Assembly: GCF_000685075.1 (NCBI RefSeq)
Contig: NZ_BAYD01000018.1
Span: 62,001-126,000, forward strand
Length of the DNA: 64,000 bases
Source: Paraburkholderia oxyphila NBRC 105797
GTDB lineage: Bacteria; Pseudomonadota; Gammaproteobacteria; Burkholderiales; Burkholderiaceae
Direction of reading: 5' to 3'
Shown: one piece after another, positions 35,054-43,786 of the stretch
Position numbering within the stretch: the first letter of the stretch is position 1
Layout: the number at the start of each line of letters is the position of its first letter
The notes under the pieces: model-generated
Seen by the model: the letters and a program-made list of their open reading frames with translations, nothing else
Databases searched by the model: none
What the model was told of the DNA's origin: nothing
Translations under genes and position numbers: made by a program

Positions 35054-35389
35054 GGCAAGTCAAACCATTCGGTATCCTGATTAAATAGACGTACAAACGA
35101 CGGGTATCCGCGAGTTGAATGCCGGAGCATACGATTTGCGATTCAGAATGCATATAAATCGCTCCGGCATTAACGCCTGTCACGGTCATTAATCCGCGTA
35201 TTTTTTGCCGAAATAGAATTTTCACCATCATTTCAGCAACAAATACCGATAAGCGCTTGCCGCGCGCATCGTCATTTAACAATCTCTATTAACCAGAACG
35301 GTTCAGCGATTCAATTCTCCGATAAAATCCGTACCCGAGAATCGGATGAAAGAGTCATCCGCACAAGAATTTGAATGAAAAGGGGCGTG
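35054..35389. other. A+T-rich intergenic region
   Basis: This stretch is clearly richer in A+T than the window (for example TATTTTTTGCCGAAATAGAATTTTC split over two tracts). It carries a long inverted repeat at 35118-35171 and a weaker one around 35316-35355. It may hold the promoter for the transglycosylase operon; no protein is supported. Confidence 0.5.
35118..35171. repeat. Long imperfect hairpin
   Basis: AATGCCGGAGC (35118-35128) pairs perfectly with GCTCCGGCATT (35161-35171), and inside it GATTT (35133-35137) pairs with AAATC (35156-35160). The arms enclose an A+T-rich core. It could be a structured RNA, a decayed element end or a terminator of unknown gene. Confidence 0.65.
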
Positions 35390-35515
35390 ATGGACGCGCA
35401 AGACCGGGTAGCGGGCCTCTCGGGGGAGAGGCTTCTTGCAGGCATGAGAAAGCGGCTTTTCGACCAGCCGCACGCGCCGGTTATCGCGAGCCTCGCGACA
35501 CGCGCCGGCCATTAA
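35390..35515 (+). CDS. Small ORF directly upstream of the transglycosylase
   Basis: A 41-codon frame starting MDAQDRVAGLSGERLLAG and ending in ATRAGH. AAAAGGGG lies 4 bp before the ATG. Its TAA ends 4 bp before the next ATG, which itself lacks a Shine-Dalgarno, so it could act as a leader peptide coupling translation. A hairpin lies inside it. No homologue is known to me. Confidence 0.35.
   Translation: MDAQDRVAGLSGERLLAGMRKRLFDQPHAPVIASLATRAGH
35415..35437 (+). terminator. Attenuator-like hairpin in the transglycosylase leader
   Basis: GCCTCTC-GGGG-GAGAGGC followed by TTCTT makes a 7 bp stem with a tetraloop. It sits within the small ORF ahead of the transglycosylase gene. Translation of the small ORF could melt it. 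Confidence 0.4.
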
Positions 35516-35519
35516 AATC

Positions 35520-36725
35520 ATGCAGTACCGAAAATCAGCCTCGTTGCGCCATTATCTGCCCATATGGCTGCCCGCCTCGCTGGTGCAGGCCGCCATGCTG
35601 TGCGCAGTGCCCTCCACTGCCCGTGCCGATTGCATCGACGATGCGGCATCGTTTCAGCACGTCAATGTGAGCCTGATGCGTGCCATTGCCCAGGTGGAAT
35701 CGGGCACGCAAACTCACGCCGTCAACACCAATAGCGACGGCACGGTCGATATCGGCCTCATGCAGATCAACAGCTCCTGGCTGCCGCGCCTCGCGCGCGA
35801 AGGCATCTCGGAGCAGAGCCTGTTCGATCCGTGCACGAATGCGTACGTCGGCGCATGGATACTCGCGGAGAATATCCGCCAGTACGGCCCCACGTGGAGC
35901 GCGATTGGCGCCTACAACGCCTCCTCGCCCGACAAGCGTCTCGCGTACGCCCGCAAGGTCTACGCCACCGCGCAATCCATCACCCGCTCGCCGGACTCGC
36001 CCATGCCCATCCTTCCGCCATCCTATGTGCCGCCCGAGGGCTATAACCCGTTCGCGACGCTGCAGGTCAATCAGGTCAAGATGAACACGCCGCACGGTGC
36101 GCAAGCCACACCGGCATCGGCACCGGGAACGCCGGCCATCTCGTCGGCCGCGCCGGGCGCCTATAACTTCGGCTGGATCATGAGCGGCGCGGACGCGGCG
36201 AAACCCGTGCAGGTATTCGACGACGGCACCAGGGTCTATGTCCAGTTCAGCGACATGAAGCACGTGCCGGCCATCTTCGCGGAAACGCCGCGCGGGCGCG
36301 TCGTGCTGCGCTGGGAGGCGCAGCCGCCGTATGCCGTCATTGCATCGCCGGAGCGCAAGCTGGTCTTCCAGATTGGCTCGGCCGAGGCAATCGCGCAGAA
36401 GACGAGCGCGGGCGCAGCCACGGGAACCACGACCGCGCAATCCCCGGCGGCGGACCAGAGCGCCGCGCCGAAGACCGCCGCCACGCGCGGGGCGTCCAGC
36501 GTATCGACGGACGCGCTCTGGTATGTCACGGCGTCGTCGCCGGGCAAAGCGCCTGCGGCGAGCTTGCCGGCGCCGCAGGCCAACGTGGGCACCGCACAGA
36601 CCGCGCCGGCAGGCGCGCAGCAGACCGCACAAACAACACAAGCGGCCAGCACCAGCCCGACTCCGGCGCCCAAGCCGCAAGCGAGCGCCCCAGGTACCAG
36701 CGCCCTCTGGTACGTCACGAAGTGA
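35520..36725 (+). CDS. Lytic transglycosylase fused to a VirB9/TrbG-like domain
   Basis: A 401-residue exported protein. Signal peptide: residues 1-36, with hydrophobic WLPASLVQAAMLCAV and a cut near ARA. Residues about 38-155 are a VirB1/IagB-type transglycosylase with the catalytic Glu in AIAQVESGTQ, the GLMQINSSW motif and AIGAYNASSP. Residues about 210-300 resemble the VirB9/TrbG family (VQVFDDGTRVYVQFSDMKHVPAIFAETPRGRVVLRW). The tail is Ala/Pro/Thr-rich and holds the motif ALWYVT twice, the second copy at the extreme C-terminus (TSALWYVTK). No secretion genes are nearby. It would cut peptidoglycan in the periplasm, perhaps for a pilus or secretion machine encoded elsewhere. Confidence 0.85.
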   Translation: MQYRKSASLRHYLPIWLPASLVQAAMLCAVPSTARADCIDDAASFQHVNVSLMRAIAQVESGTQTHAVNTNSDGTVDIGLMQINSSWLPRLAREGISEQSLFDPCTNAYVGAWILAENIRQYGPTWSAIGAYNASSPDKRLAYARKVYATAQSITRSPDSPMPILPPSYVPPEGYNPFATLQVNQVKMNTPHGAQATPASAPGTPAISSAAPGAYNFGWIMSGADAAKPVQVFDDGTRVYVQFSDMKHVPAIFAETPRGRVVLRWEAQPPYAVIASPERKLVFQIGSAEAIAQKTSAGAATGTTTAQSPAADQSAAPKTAATRGASSVSTDALWYVTASSPGKAPAASLPAPQANVGTAQTAPAGAQQTAQTTQAASTSPTPAPKPQASAPGTSALWYVTK

Positions 36726-36766
36726 CCTTCCCGCGCGGCACGCCGTGCTGAATGTCGAGGGGCTCG

Positions 36767-36919
36767 AGCAAGCATTGCTTCGTTGAACTGAGGATTGATT
36801 CTCGATCTCGGGATTTTTCTCACGTCCCTGACCACGCCTGGCTGGGCGCCGGTCAACAGGCCGATGAAGTCGTCGAGGGTGTGATCGGAGTGGCCGATCG
36901 TGAAGAACGGAAGCGTCAT
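36767..36919 (-). pseudogene. Truncated DUF488 N-terminal fragment
   Basis: The frame reads MTLPFFTIGHSDHTLDDFIG, then VVRDVRKIPRSRINPQFNE, matching the DUF488 start (TIGHS and DVR, with SRxNPQFN). After about 50 codons the frame becomes the reverse of the transglycosylase 3' end and similarity stops, while DUF488 proteins are normally about 120-180 residues. It looks like a gene cut off by a deletion or rearrangement. Confidence 0.7.
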
Positions 36920-37138
36920 GTGTCGCCTTCGGCTCAAAGCAGTGGAACAACCCGGCCCCGCGATTCCTTGCCGCCGCAATCATATGAATCGACTTATTCG
37001 ATGCATCGCGCTGCACGAATAGTGTGCTCCGTTCAGTATGCCCCGCGTTGCTTTTCGAGGCGCAAGCACGGTCTTGCCGTTAAAATCTCGCACTTTCGTG
37101 CCTTTTCCCTCTTCACCTTCCCTGACCGCCGTTCCCCG

Positions 37139-38542
37139 ATGCAGCCTGCCGCCTCCAGCCAACCCGCCGCCCAACCCGCTTCGCGCGGCGCCGCCGACGA
37201 CGCCGAACTCGCCCACGACCTCGTCTACGGCCCCGACGACCGGCCCGCCCCCACCCTCGCCTTCGTCGCCGCCCTGCAGCACCTGCTGGCCATCATCGTG
37301 CCCATCGTCACACCGGGCCTCCTGATCTGCCAGGCACTGGGCGTCTCTAGCCGCGACACCACGCTGATCGTCTCGATGTCGCTCGTGATCTCCGGCATCG
37401 CCACCTTCCTCCAGTGCAAGCGCTTCGGGCCGCTGGGAGCGGGCCTGCTGATCGTGCAGGGCACGAGCTTCAACTTCGTCGGCCCGCTCATCGCGGGCGG
37501 CAGCCTGATGGTCAAGCAGGGCACGCCCGTCACCACGGTGATGTCGGCGATCTTCGGCGTCGTGATCGCCGGGTCGTTCGTCGAAATGGGCGTCTCGCGC
37601 ATCCTGCCCTTCATCAAGCGGCTCATCACGCCGCTCGTCACCGGCATCGTGGTCCTGCTGATCGGCCTCACCCTCATCAAGGTCGGCCTCATCAGCATGG
37701 GCGGCGGCTACGGCGCGATCGCCAAGGGCACCTTCGCGAACCCCGAGAACCTCACGCTCTCCTGCGTCGTGCTCGCCACCATCATCGTGCTGAACCGCGT
37801 GCCCATCGTCTGGGTGCGCAGCACGGCGCTCGTGATCGCGCTCGCGATCGGCTATGTCGTGGCCGGCGCCATGGGCCGCCTCGACTTCACCGGCGCGCGC
37901 GAAGCCGCCCTCTTTCAGATTCCGACCCCGTTGCACTTCGGCCTCGGCTTCTCGTGGTCGCTGTTCGTGCCGATGCTGATCATCTACCTCGTCACCTCGC
38001 TCGAAGCCATTGGCGACGTCACGGCCACCAGCAAGATCTCGAAAGAGCCCGTCGAAGGCCCCGTGTGGATGCGGCGCATCAAGGGCGGCGTGCTCGTGAA
38101 CGGCGCCAACTCGCTGCTGGCCGGCGTGTTCAACACCTTCCCGAGCTCGGTCTTCGCCCAGAACAACGGCGTGATCCAGATCACCGGCATCGCGAGCCGC
38201 CACGTAGGCATCTGGATCGCGGGCATGCTCGTGGTGCTCGGCCTGTTTCCACCGGTCGCCGGCGCGCTGCAAGCCGTGCCCGAGCCCGTGCTGGGCGGCG
38301 CGGCCATGGTGATGTTCGGCGCGGTGGCCGCTTCGGGCATCAACATCCTCGCCGGCATCCGGCTGGACCGCCGCGCGCTGCTGATCATCTCGGTCTCGCT
38401 GGCGCTGGGCCTCGGCGTCTCGCAGGTGCCCGAGATCCTGGCGAGCCTGCCGCACGCGCTCAAGAACGTGCTGGAGTCGGGCGTGGCCACGGGCGGCATC
38501 TGCGCGCTCGTGATGAACTGGTTCCTGCCGGAAAAATCGTAA
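37139..38542 (+). CDS. NCS2 family purine/uracil permease
   Basis: A 467-residue permease with about 14 helices. Family motifs: AALQHLLAIIVPIVTPG in helix I, TSLEAIGDVTATSKISKEP in helix VIII and the NAT signature QNNGVIQITGIASR. The Gln at the start of that signature is typical of xanthine/urate-type rather than uracil-type carriers. The ATG follows no clear Shine-Dalgarno; the N-terminus is Ala/Pro-rich. It should import a purine with protons. Confidence 0.93.
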   Translation: MQPAASSQPAAQPASRGAADDAELAHDLVYGPDDRPAPTLAFVAALQHLLAIIVPIVTPGLLICQALGVSSRDTTLIVSMSLVISGIATFLQCKRFGPLGAGLLIVQGTSFNFVGPLIAGGSLMVKQGTPVTTVMSAIFGVVIAGSFVEMGVSRILPFIKRLITPLVTGIVVLLIGLTLIKVGLISMGGGYGAIAKGTFANPENLTLSCVVLATIIVLNRVPIVWVRSTALVIALAIGYVVAGAMGRLDFTGAREAALFQIPTPLHFGLGFSWSLFVPMLIIYLVTSLEAIGDVTATSKISKEPVEGPVWMRRIKGGVLVNGANSLLAGVFNTFPSSVFAQNNGVIQITGIASRHVGIWIAGMLVVLGLFPPVAGALQAVPEPVLGGAAMVMFGAVAASGINILAGIRLDRRALLIISVSLALGLGVSQVPEILASLPHALKNVLESGVATGGICALVMNWFLPEKS

Positions 38543-38580
38543 CGGCTTCACGCCTGGCCGCCGGCTGGCGCGGCGATGCC

Positions 38581-38988
38581 TCAGGCGGACGCCAGCACGC
38601 CCTGAAGCCGCCCGATGACACCCGGCCAGCCACGGCCCATGCCCTCGTATGCGCTCTTGCCCATCGGCGCATCCAGGTCGAATCCCTTGTGCTCCAGCGT
38701 CAGGCGCGTGCCTTCGCCCTCCGGCACGAGGCGCCACGTGATCGTGGTGTTCAGCGCGCCCGCCGCGAACGTGCAGGCGAACAAGCGCTCGGGCTCGACG
38801 GCAACGACCTCGCAGGGCTGCTGTCCCCACGGCCCCATGTCCAGCGTGAACCGGTGCCCCACGCTCGCGCGCACGTCGCCGGCGGCCCACCACTTCGCGT
38901 GAATGACCGGATCGGTCAGTGCGGCCCAGACGCGCGCGCTCGCGTGAGGCAGGTGGCGGGTCAACTCGATGTTGCCGGGTTCCGTCAT
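38581..38988 (-). CDS. SRPBCC/AHSA1 family protein
   Basis: A 135-residue START-like fold protein (ELTRHLPHASARVWAALTDP, KWWAAGDVRASVGHRFTLDMGPWG, ITWRLVPEGEGTRLTLEHKG). AGGAGA precedes the ATG. The family binds hydrophobic ligands or is Aha1-like; the role here is unknown. Convergent with the NCS2 permease. Confidence 0.9.
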   Translation of the reverse strand: MTEPGNIELTRHLPHASARVWAALTDPVIHAKWWAAGDVRASVGHRFTLDMGPWGQQPCEVVAVEPERLFACTFAAGALNTTITWRLVPEGEGTRLTLEHKGFDLDAPMGKSAYEGMGRGWPGVIGRLQGVLASA

Positions 38989-39246
38989 GTCTTCTCCTGT
39001 TGTGTACGGATCGGTCGATCCGTGTCGGGAAATAGCTCCGAAACACTAACACTCATTGCTGTCCTGGGTTGCCGCAGCGGGTCAACTGATCTCACTTCCC
39101 GCCCCTGTCATTTGACGGCGACACTCGCTCGTTTTACTCCTATCCTCATAGCAAGCCTTAACGAATCACACGCCGTTGCAGCCTTGTGCAATTCCCCCGC
39201 ACAACCACGCGACCCTGTCCATGTGCAATGACGGCGGCAGCGAATA

Positions 39247-40647
39247 ATGTCAGATGAAACGCTGGAAACGGACTATCTCGTGGTCGGTGCTGGAGCCGCC
39301 GGGATGGCATTTGCCGACGCGTTACTGACGCATTCCGACGCAACCCTGACCATTGTCGATCGCCGCCACGCGCCTGGCGGACACTGGATCGACGCTTATC
39401 CCTATGTCCGTCTCCACCAGCCGTCCGCATTCTATGGCGTGAGCTCCATGCCGCTTGGGCAGGACGTCCTCGATACGGCAGGCACGAATGCGGGCTACTA
39501 CGAACTCGCCGGCGCCGACGAGATTCGCGCTTACTTCGCTCACGTCATGCACCACTGCTTTCTGCCGAGCGGACGTGTCCACTACTTCCCCTGCAGCGAG
39601 TACCTCGGCAATGACCGTTTCGTCTCGCAGGTCGGGCAAAGGTCATGGCAAGTGCGTGTGCGGCGCAAGGTTGTGGACACCACGTATCTCGAAGGCACGG
39701 TGCCCGCAACGAGCGCGCCTCCTTTCGAAGTCGCAGACGGCGCTCGTTGCATTCCCGCAGGGGCTATAGCGCGCATCACGGAGCGGCCGGAGCGTTTCGT
39801 CGTCATCGGTGCGGGCAAGACCGCCCTCGACACCTGCGTGTGGCTGCTCGAACAGAACGTGCCCGCGTCGTCCATCCGCTGGATCAAGCCCCGGGAGGCC
39901 TGGTGGATGAACCGCCAGTTCCAGCAACCGCTCGCGCAGCTGCCGGTCTCTTATCGCGGCATGGCGATTCAGCTCGAGGCAATGGCCCAGGCTGCTTCCA
40001 TCGACGATCTCTTCGCCCGGCTCGAAGCGGAAAAATTCTTCCTTCGCGTCGATCCCGGCGTCGCGCCCAGCATGTTTCGCGGCGCGGTAATCAGCGAGGC
40101 CGAATTGGCGTTGTTGCGCGAGATCCGCGATGTCGTGCGTCTCGGCCACGTACGCAGAATCGAGCGCGATGAGATCGTGCTCGACGAGGGCCGCGTGCCC
40201 ACAAGCGAGGCGGCGGTGCATATCCATTGCGCGTCGAGAGGGCTGATGCGCCGCCCCCTGCGCCCGATCTTCGAGGCGGGCCGCGTAACCATCCAGCCTT
40301 TCCTGTGGGGGTTCGCATGCTACCAGTACGCCATGCTTGGCGTGATCGAGGCCCTGCTGGAGAACGACGAAGAGAAGAACCGGCTCTGTCCGCCGATCGC
40401 GTATTGGGATGCCAACGTGGACTATCTGAGCGCTTTCCTCTCGACGCTCGCGAGCGAGCGCGCACGCATGGCCTGGCCGGCGCTTGCGGGCTGGGCAAAG
40501 GAGACGCGGCTCAACCCGTTCGGCGCCATCTCACAGTATCGCGATGCGCCGGATGTCATTGACGCGCGGGAGCGCATCAAGCAACACGCCGCGGCGGCGG
40601 TCGGCAATCTGGCGCAGCTCCTCATGGCGAACGCGGCCCCGACGTAG
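39247..40647 (+). CDS. FAD-dependent oxidoreductase, monooxygenase-like
   Basis: A 466-residue flavoprotein. N-terminal FAD site: YLVVGAGAAGMAFADALL, then RRHAPGGHWIDAYPYVRLHQPS as in flavin monooxygenase relatives. A second Rossmann motif is VVIGAGKTALDTCVWLLEQ. The C-terminal half is not diagnostic. The ATG has only a weak ribosome binding site. A UPF0182 gene follows after 39 bp, possibly in one operon. The substrate is unknown. Confidence 0.85.
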   Translation: MSDETLETDYLVVGAGAAGMAFADALLTHSDATLTIVDRRHAPGGHWIDAYPYVRLHQPSAFYGVSSMPLGQDVLDTAGTNAGYYELAGADEIRAYFAHVMHHCFLPSGRVHYFPCSEYLGNDRFVSQVGQRSWQVRVRRKVVDTTYLEGTVPATSAPPFEVADGARCIPAGAIARITERPERFVVIGAGKTALDTCVWLLEQNVPASSIRWIKPREAWWMNRQFQQPLAQLPVSYRGMAIQLEAMAQAASIDDLFARLEAEKFFLRVDPGVAPSMFRGAVISEAELALLREIRDVVRLGHVRRIERDEIVLDEGRVPTSEAAVHIHCASRGLMRRPLRPIFEAGRVTIQPFLWGFACYQYAMLGVIEALLENDEEKNRLCPPIAYWDANVDYLSAFLSTLASERARMAWPALAGWAKETRLNPFGAISQYRDAPDVIDARERIKQHAAAAVGNLAQLLMANAAPT

Positions 40648-40686
40648 ATCGCTTCTTCGATGCCGGCGGCCAGCACAGGAGGAACT

Positions 40687-43449
40687 ATGCGCTCGGGAGC
40701 GAAGCCCGGCGGGCGCCTGAGACGGTATGCAATCACGGCGATCGCCATCGTCGCCGGTCTGATCGTCGTCGGACGCATCACCGGCATCCTCGTCGACTGG
40801 CTGTGGTTCGCTTCGATCGGCTATAGCGGCGTTTTCTGGACGGTCTTTTCCGCGAAAGCACTGCTGTTTGCCGTCGTGTTCGCCGTCTCCGCATGCGCCC
40901 TGGGGCTGTCGGGGTTTCTGGCGCATCGTTACGCGAGGGGCGTCGCCATCTTGCGGGCCGTGGCAGCCCGTCCGTCCGGTGCAACCGAATTCACCGGCGA
41001 TCTGGTCGAACTGGCCGAACTGGTCGCGCCGCGCATTCGCTGGCGCTTCAGCATTGCCTGCGCCGCGGTCGTCCTGGGGCTCATGATTGCCGCCAGCGAA
41101 ATCTCGAGCTGGGACGTCGCCCTTCGCTTCATTTATCAAGTGCCAGTCGGCGAGCGCGATCCCGTTTTCGAGCGGGACATCGGCTTTTATCTCTTCTCGC
41201 TCTCCGCGTATCTCGCGCTCAAAAGCTGGCTGCTGTGGCTGATCTTCTGGAGTGCGATCGTTGCGGGTGCTGTCTACGGGCTGCGCGGCGACATCGCGCT
41301 GGAGCGGCCGCCCCGGACGCTCTCGTCCGCCGCCATCACGCATGCTTCGGCACTGCTCGGCTTGTTCTTCGCGGTGAAGGCCTGGTCGTGGTGGCTCGAG
41401 CGCTTTCTGCTGCTCTATGGCGACAACGGCGTAGTGGTCGGCGCGAGCTATACCGATGTGCACGTCGAGTTGCCGGTTCTGTGGATGCTGGTGGGCCTGG
41501 CGGCGGCCTCAGCCGTCGCCCTCTGGATCAACATGCGCCGGCGCAGCTATCTGCAGCCCGCCGTGCTCGTGCTGCTCGTATTCGGCAGCGCGTTTGTGTT
41601 CGCGGTGCTCTATCCCGCGCTGTTTCAGCGCTTCTATGTCAAGCCGAGCGAGCTGAGACTGGAAACGCCCTATATCGCCCACACGATCGCGCTCACGCGA
41701 GAGGCTTATGGCCTCGCGAAGATCGAGGTTAAACCGTTTGAAGCCGAGCAGGGATTGACGCTCGACTCGCTGCAGGCCAATCGGGCGACCATCGACAACA
41801 TCCGGCTATGGGACGTGCAACCGCTGCTCGATACCTACGCGCAATTGCAAGAGATCAGGACTTACTACAAATTTCTCTCGGTGGACATCGACCGCTATCA
41901 GCTCGACTCCGGCTATCGGCAGGTGATGCTGTCGGCGCGCGAACTGGATCCCGCGATGCTGCCGCCCAACGCCCAAACCTGGGTGAACCTGCACCTGATC
42001 TTCACACACGGCATTGGCGTCGTGATGTCGCCCGTCACCGAGAAGTCCACCGAAGGCTTACCCTCTTTCTATCTGCGCGATATTCCGCCCGTCTCCAACG
42101 GCGGCCCGGTCATTCGCGAGCCGCGTCTCTATTTCAGTGAAGGCGGGCAGGATTACGTCATCGTGAATGGCAATGTCGCTGAATTCGACTTTCCCAAAGG
42201 CGCCGACAATGCCTACACGACATATAGCGGGCGCGACGGCATCGCGATCGGCGGTGCGGCGCGACGCATGCTCTTCGCCTGGCAACTCGACGATCCCAAC
42301 ATCCTCCTGAGCGGCTATATCACAGACCAGAGCCGCATCCTGCTTCACCGCAATATTCAGGACCGCGTACGGATGATCGCGCCGTTCCTGAGCCTGGACC
42401 ACGATCCCTATGTTGTCGCAAGCAACGGGCGTCTGTTCTGGATACAAGACGCCTACACGGTCAGCCAGTGGTTTCCTTACTCGCGGCCCGGTTTCGGCAA
42501 CGGCGCCAATTACATCCGCAACGCGGTCAAGATCGTGGTCGACGCCTACAACGGCACGGTCGACTTCTACGTCAGCGATCCCGCCGATCCGCTCCTGCGC
42601 ACCTACGCGCGCGCCTTCCCGGGTGTGTTCAAGCCGTTGGACGCGATGCCGCCCGCGCTGCGGCAGCATATCCGCTACCCCGAAGATCTGTTCCTGATCC
42701 AGGCGCAGCTCTATCGCGCCTGGCACATGGATGTGCCGGAGGTCTTCTACAACCGCGAGGATCTGTGGCAGTTTCCCCGCGAGCTGGTCGGCATGGATGG
42801 CGAGGGCGCCGCCACCACGATGCCACCGTACTACACGATCATGCGGCTACCCGGCGATGCACGCGCCGAATTCATCCTCATGCTGCCGATGGTGCCGAGC
42901 CAGCGCGAGAACATGATTGCCTGGCTAGCGGCGCGTTGCGATTCCCCAGGGTACGGCAAGCTCGTCGTCTATACGTTCCCCAAGGACAAACTGGTTTATG
43001 GGCCGTTTCAGATCGAAGCGCGCATTCAGCAGAACACCGAGATTTCGCAGCAGATCTCGCTGTGGAATCAGATGGGCTCACGCGTCATTCGCGGCCATCT
43101 CGTGGTGGTGCCGATCGAGAACTCGATCCTTTACGTGTCTCCGCTCTATTTGCGCGCGGCGTCCGGTCAGTTGCCGGAGTTGAAGCGCGTGATTGCCGCT
43201 TACGGCGACCGCGTGGTGATGGAGGACACCCTGGGTGAAGCGCTGGCGGCGCTCTTCAAGGAGACCGCGCAGGCGGCATCGCCACCGCAAGGCACCGTGG
43301 ACGCCCGCGCGCGCGAGGCGCTTGCCCACTATGACCGCGCCATCGAGCGCTTGAAGGCGGGAGACTGGAGCGGCTTCGGCGCGGAACTGGATGCCCTGCG
43401 GCCGTTGCTCGAAGCACTCGGCGCCGGCCAGTCCGCTGGGCGGAAGTGA
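40687..43449 (+). CDS. UPF0182 family large membrane protein
   Basis: A 920-residue protein of the UPF0182/COG1615 family. The N-terminal 320 residues contain about seven helices with DWLWFASIGYSGVFWTVF and FYVKPSELRLETPYIAHTI at the end. The large remainder is predicted extracytoplasmic, with GRLFWIQDAYTVSQWFPYS. The C-terminus ends in a helical Ala-rich tail. GGAGGA precedes the ATG. Function unknown; found in actinobacteria, cyanobacteria and some proteobacteria. Confidence 0.92.
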   Translation: MRSGAKPGGRLRRYAITAIAIVAGLIVVGRITGILVDWLWFASIGYSGVFWTVFSAKALLFAVVFAVSACALGLSGFLAHRYARGVAILRAVAARPSGATEFTGDLVELAELVAPRIRWRFSIACAAVVLGLMIAASEISSWDVALRFIYQVPVGERDPVFERDIGFYLFSLSAYLALKSWLLWLIFWSAIVAGAVYGLRGDIALERPPRTLSSAAITHASALLGLFFAVKAWSWWLERFLLLYGDNGVVVGASYTDVHVELPVLWMLVGLAAASAVALWINMRRRSYLQPAVLVLLVFGSAFVFAVLYPALFQRFYVKPSELRLETPYIAHTIALTREAYGLAKIEVKPFEAEQGLTLDSLQANRATIDNIRLWDVQPLLDTYAQLQEIRTYYKFLSVDIDRYQLDSGYRQVMLSARELDPAMLPPNAQTWVNLHLIFTHGIGVVMSPVTEKSTEGLPSFYLRDIPPVSNGGPVIREPRLYFSEGGQDYVIVNGNVAEFDFPKGADNAYTTYSGRDGIAIGGAARRMLFAWQLDDPNILLSGYITDQSRILLHRNIQDRVRMIAPFLSLDHDPYVVASNGRLFWIQDAYTVSQWFPYSRPGFGNGANYIRNAVKIVVDAYNGTVDFYVSDPADPLLRTYARAFPGVFKPLDAMPPALRQHIRYPEDLFLIQAQLYRAWHMDVPEVFYNREDLWQFPRELVGMDGEGAATTMPPYYTIMRLPGDARAEFILMLPMVPSQRENMIAWLAARCDSPGYGKLVVYTFPKDKLVYGPFQIEARIQQNTEISQQISLWNQMGSRVIRGHLVVVPIENSILYVSPLYLRAASGQLPELKRVIAAYGDRVVMEDTLGEALAALFKETAQAASPPQGTVDARAREALAHYDRAIERLKAGDWSGFGAELDALRPLLEALGAGQSAGRK

Positions 43450-43786
43450 CCTTGCGGACATGTTAATCTCTGGTACAACCATCCGGTTTGGAAGCGTTTG
43501 TCGATACATAAACTATGCAAACAGCATCAGTACCATCAAAAATTGGTGCTATTTGCAGATATGCGCGCTATTGTTCTAGATGTGGTAATGCCGGCTGCAT
43601 TGGCGAATGCGGTCCATGCCCTGGCCATCGCGGATCTGGCATCCTCGAGCCGGGAATGATGGCGCGTCAGCTCAGACGGGCGGCGCGACCACGTTACGAT
43701 TCGTCAGCAATGGCGCGACCATGCGGTGCTTCGAACTCCGGACAACCGGGGCGTTATTGGCGCTCGCTTAATAACAAGGGGAAACC
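43450..43786. other. Control region of the acyltransferase-kinase cassette
   Basis: No protein is supported. The first 130 bp are A+T-rich (ATACATAAACTATGCAAAC; CAAAAATTGGTGC), which suggests a promoter for the cassette that follows. A frame rich in Cys runs through it but overlaps the next gene and has no ribosome binding site. Confidence 0.5.

Noticed and set aside
36980..39052. 690-codon minus-strand frame opposite the NCS2 permease and SRPBCC genes
   Set aside because: It is the antisense of an obvious permease, is rich in Asp, Gly, His and Arg, and passes through two unrelated genes.
37414..39231. 605-codon plus-strand frame running through the permease
   Set aside because: It is the permease read in another frame; no membrane segments or motifs.
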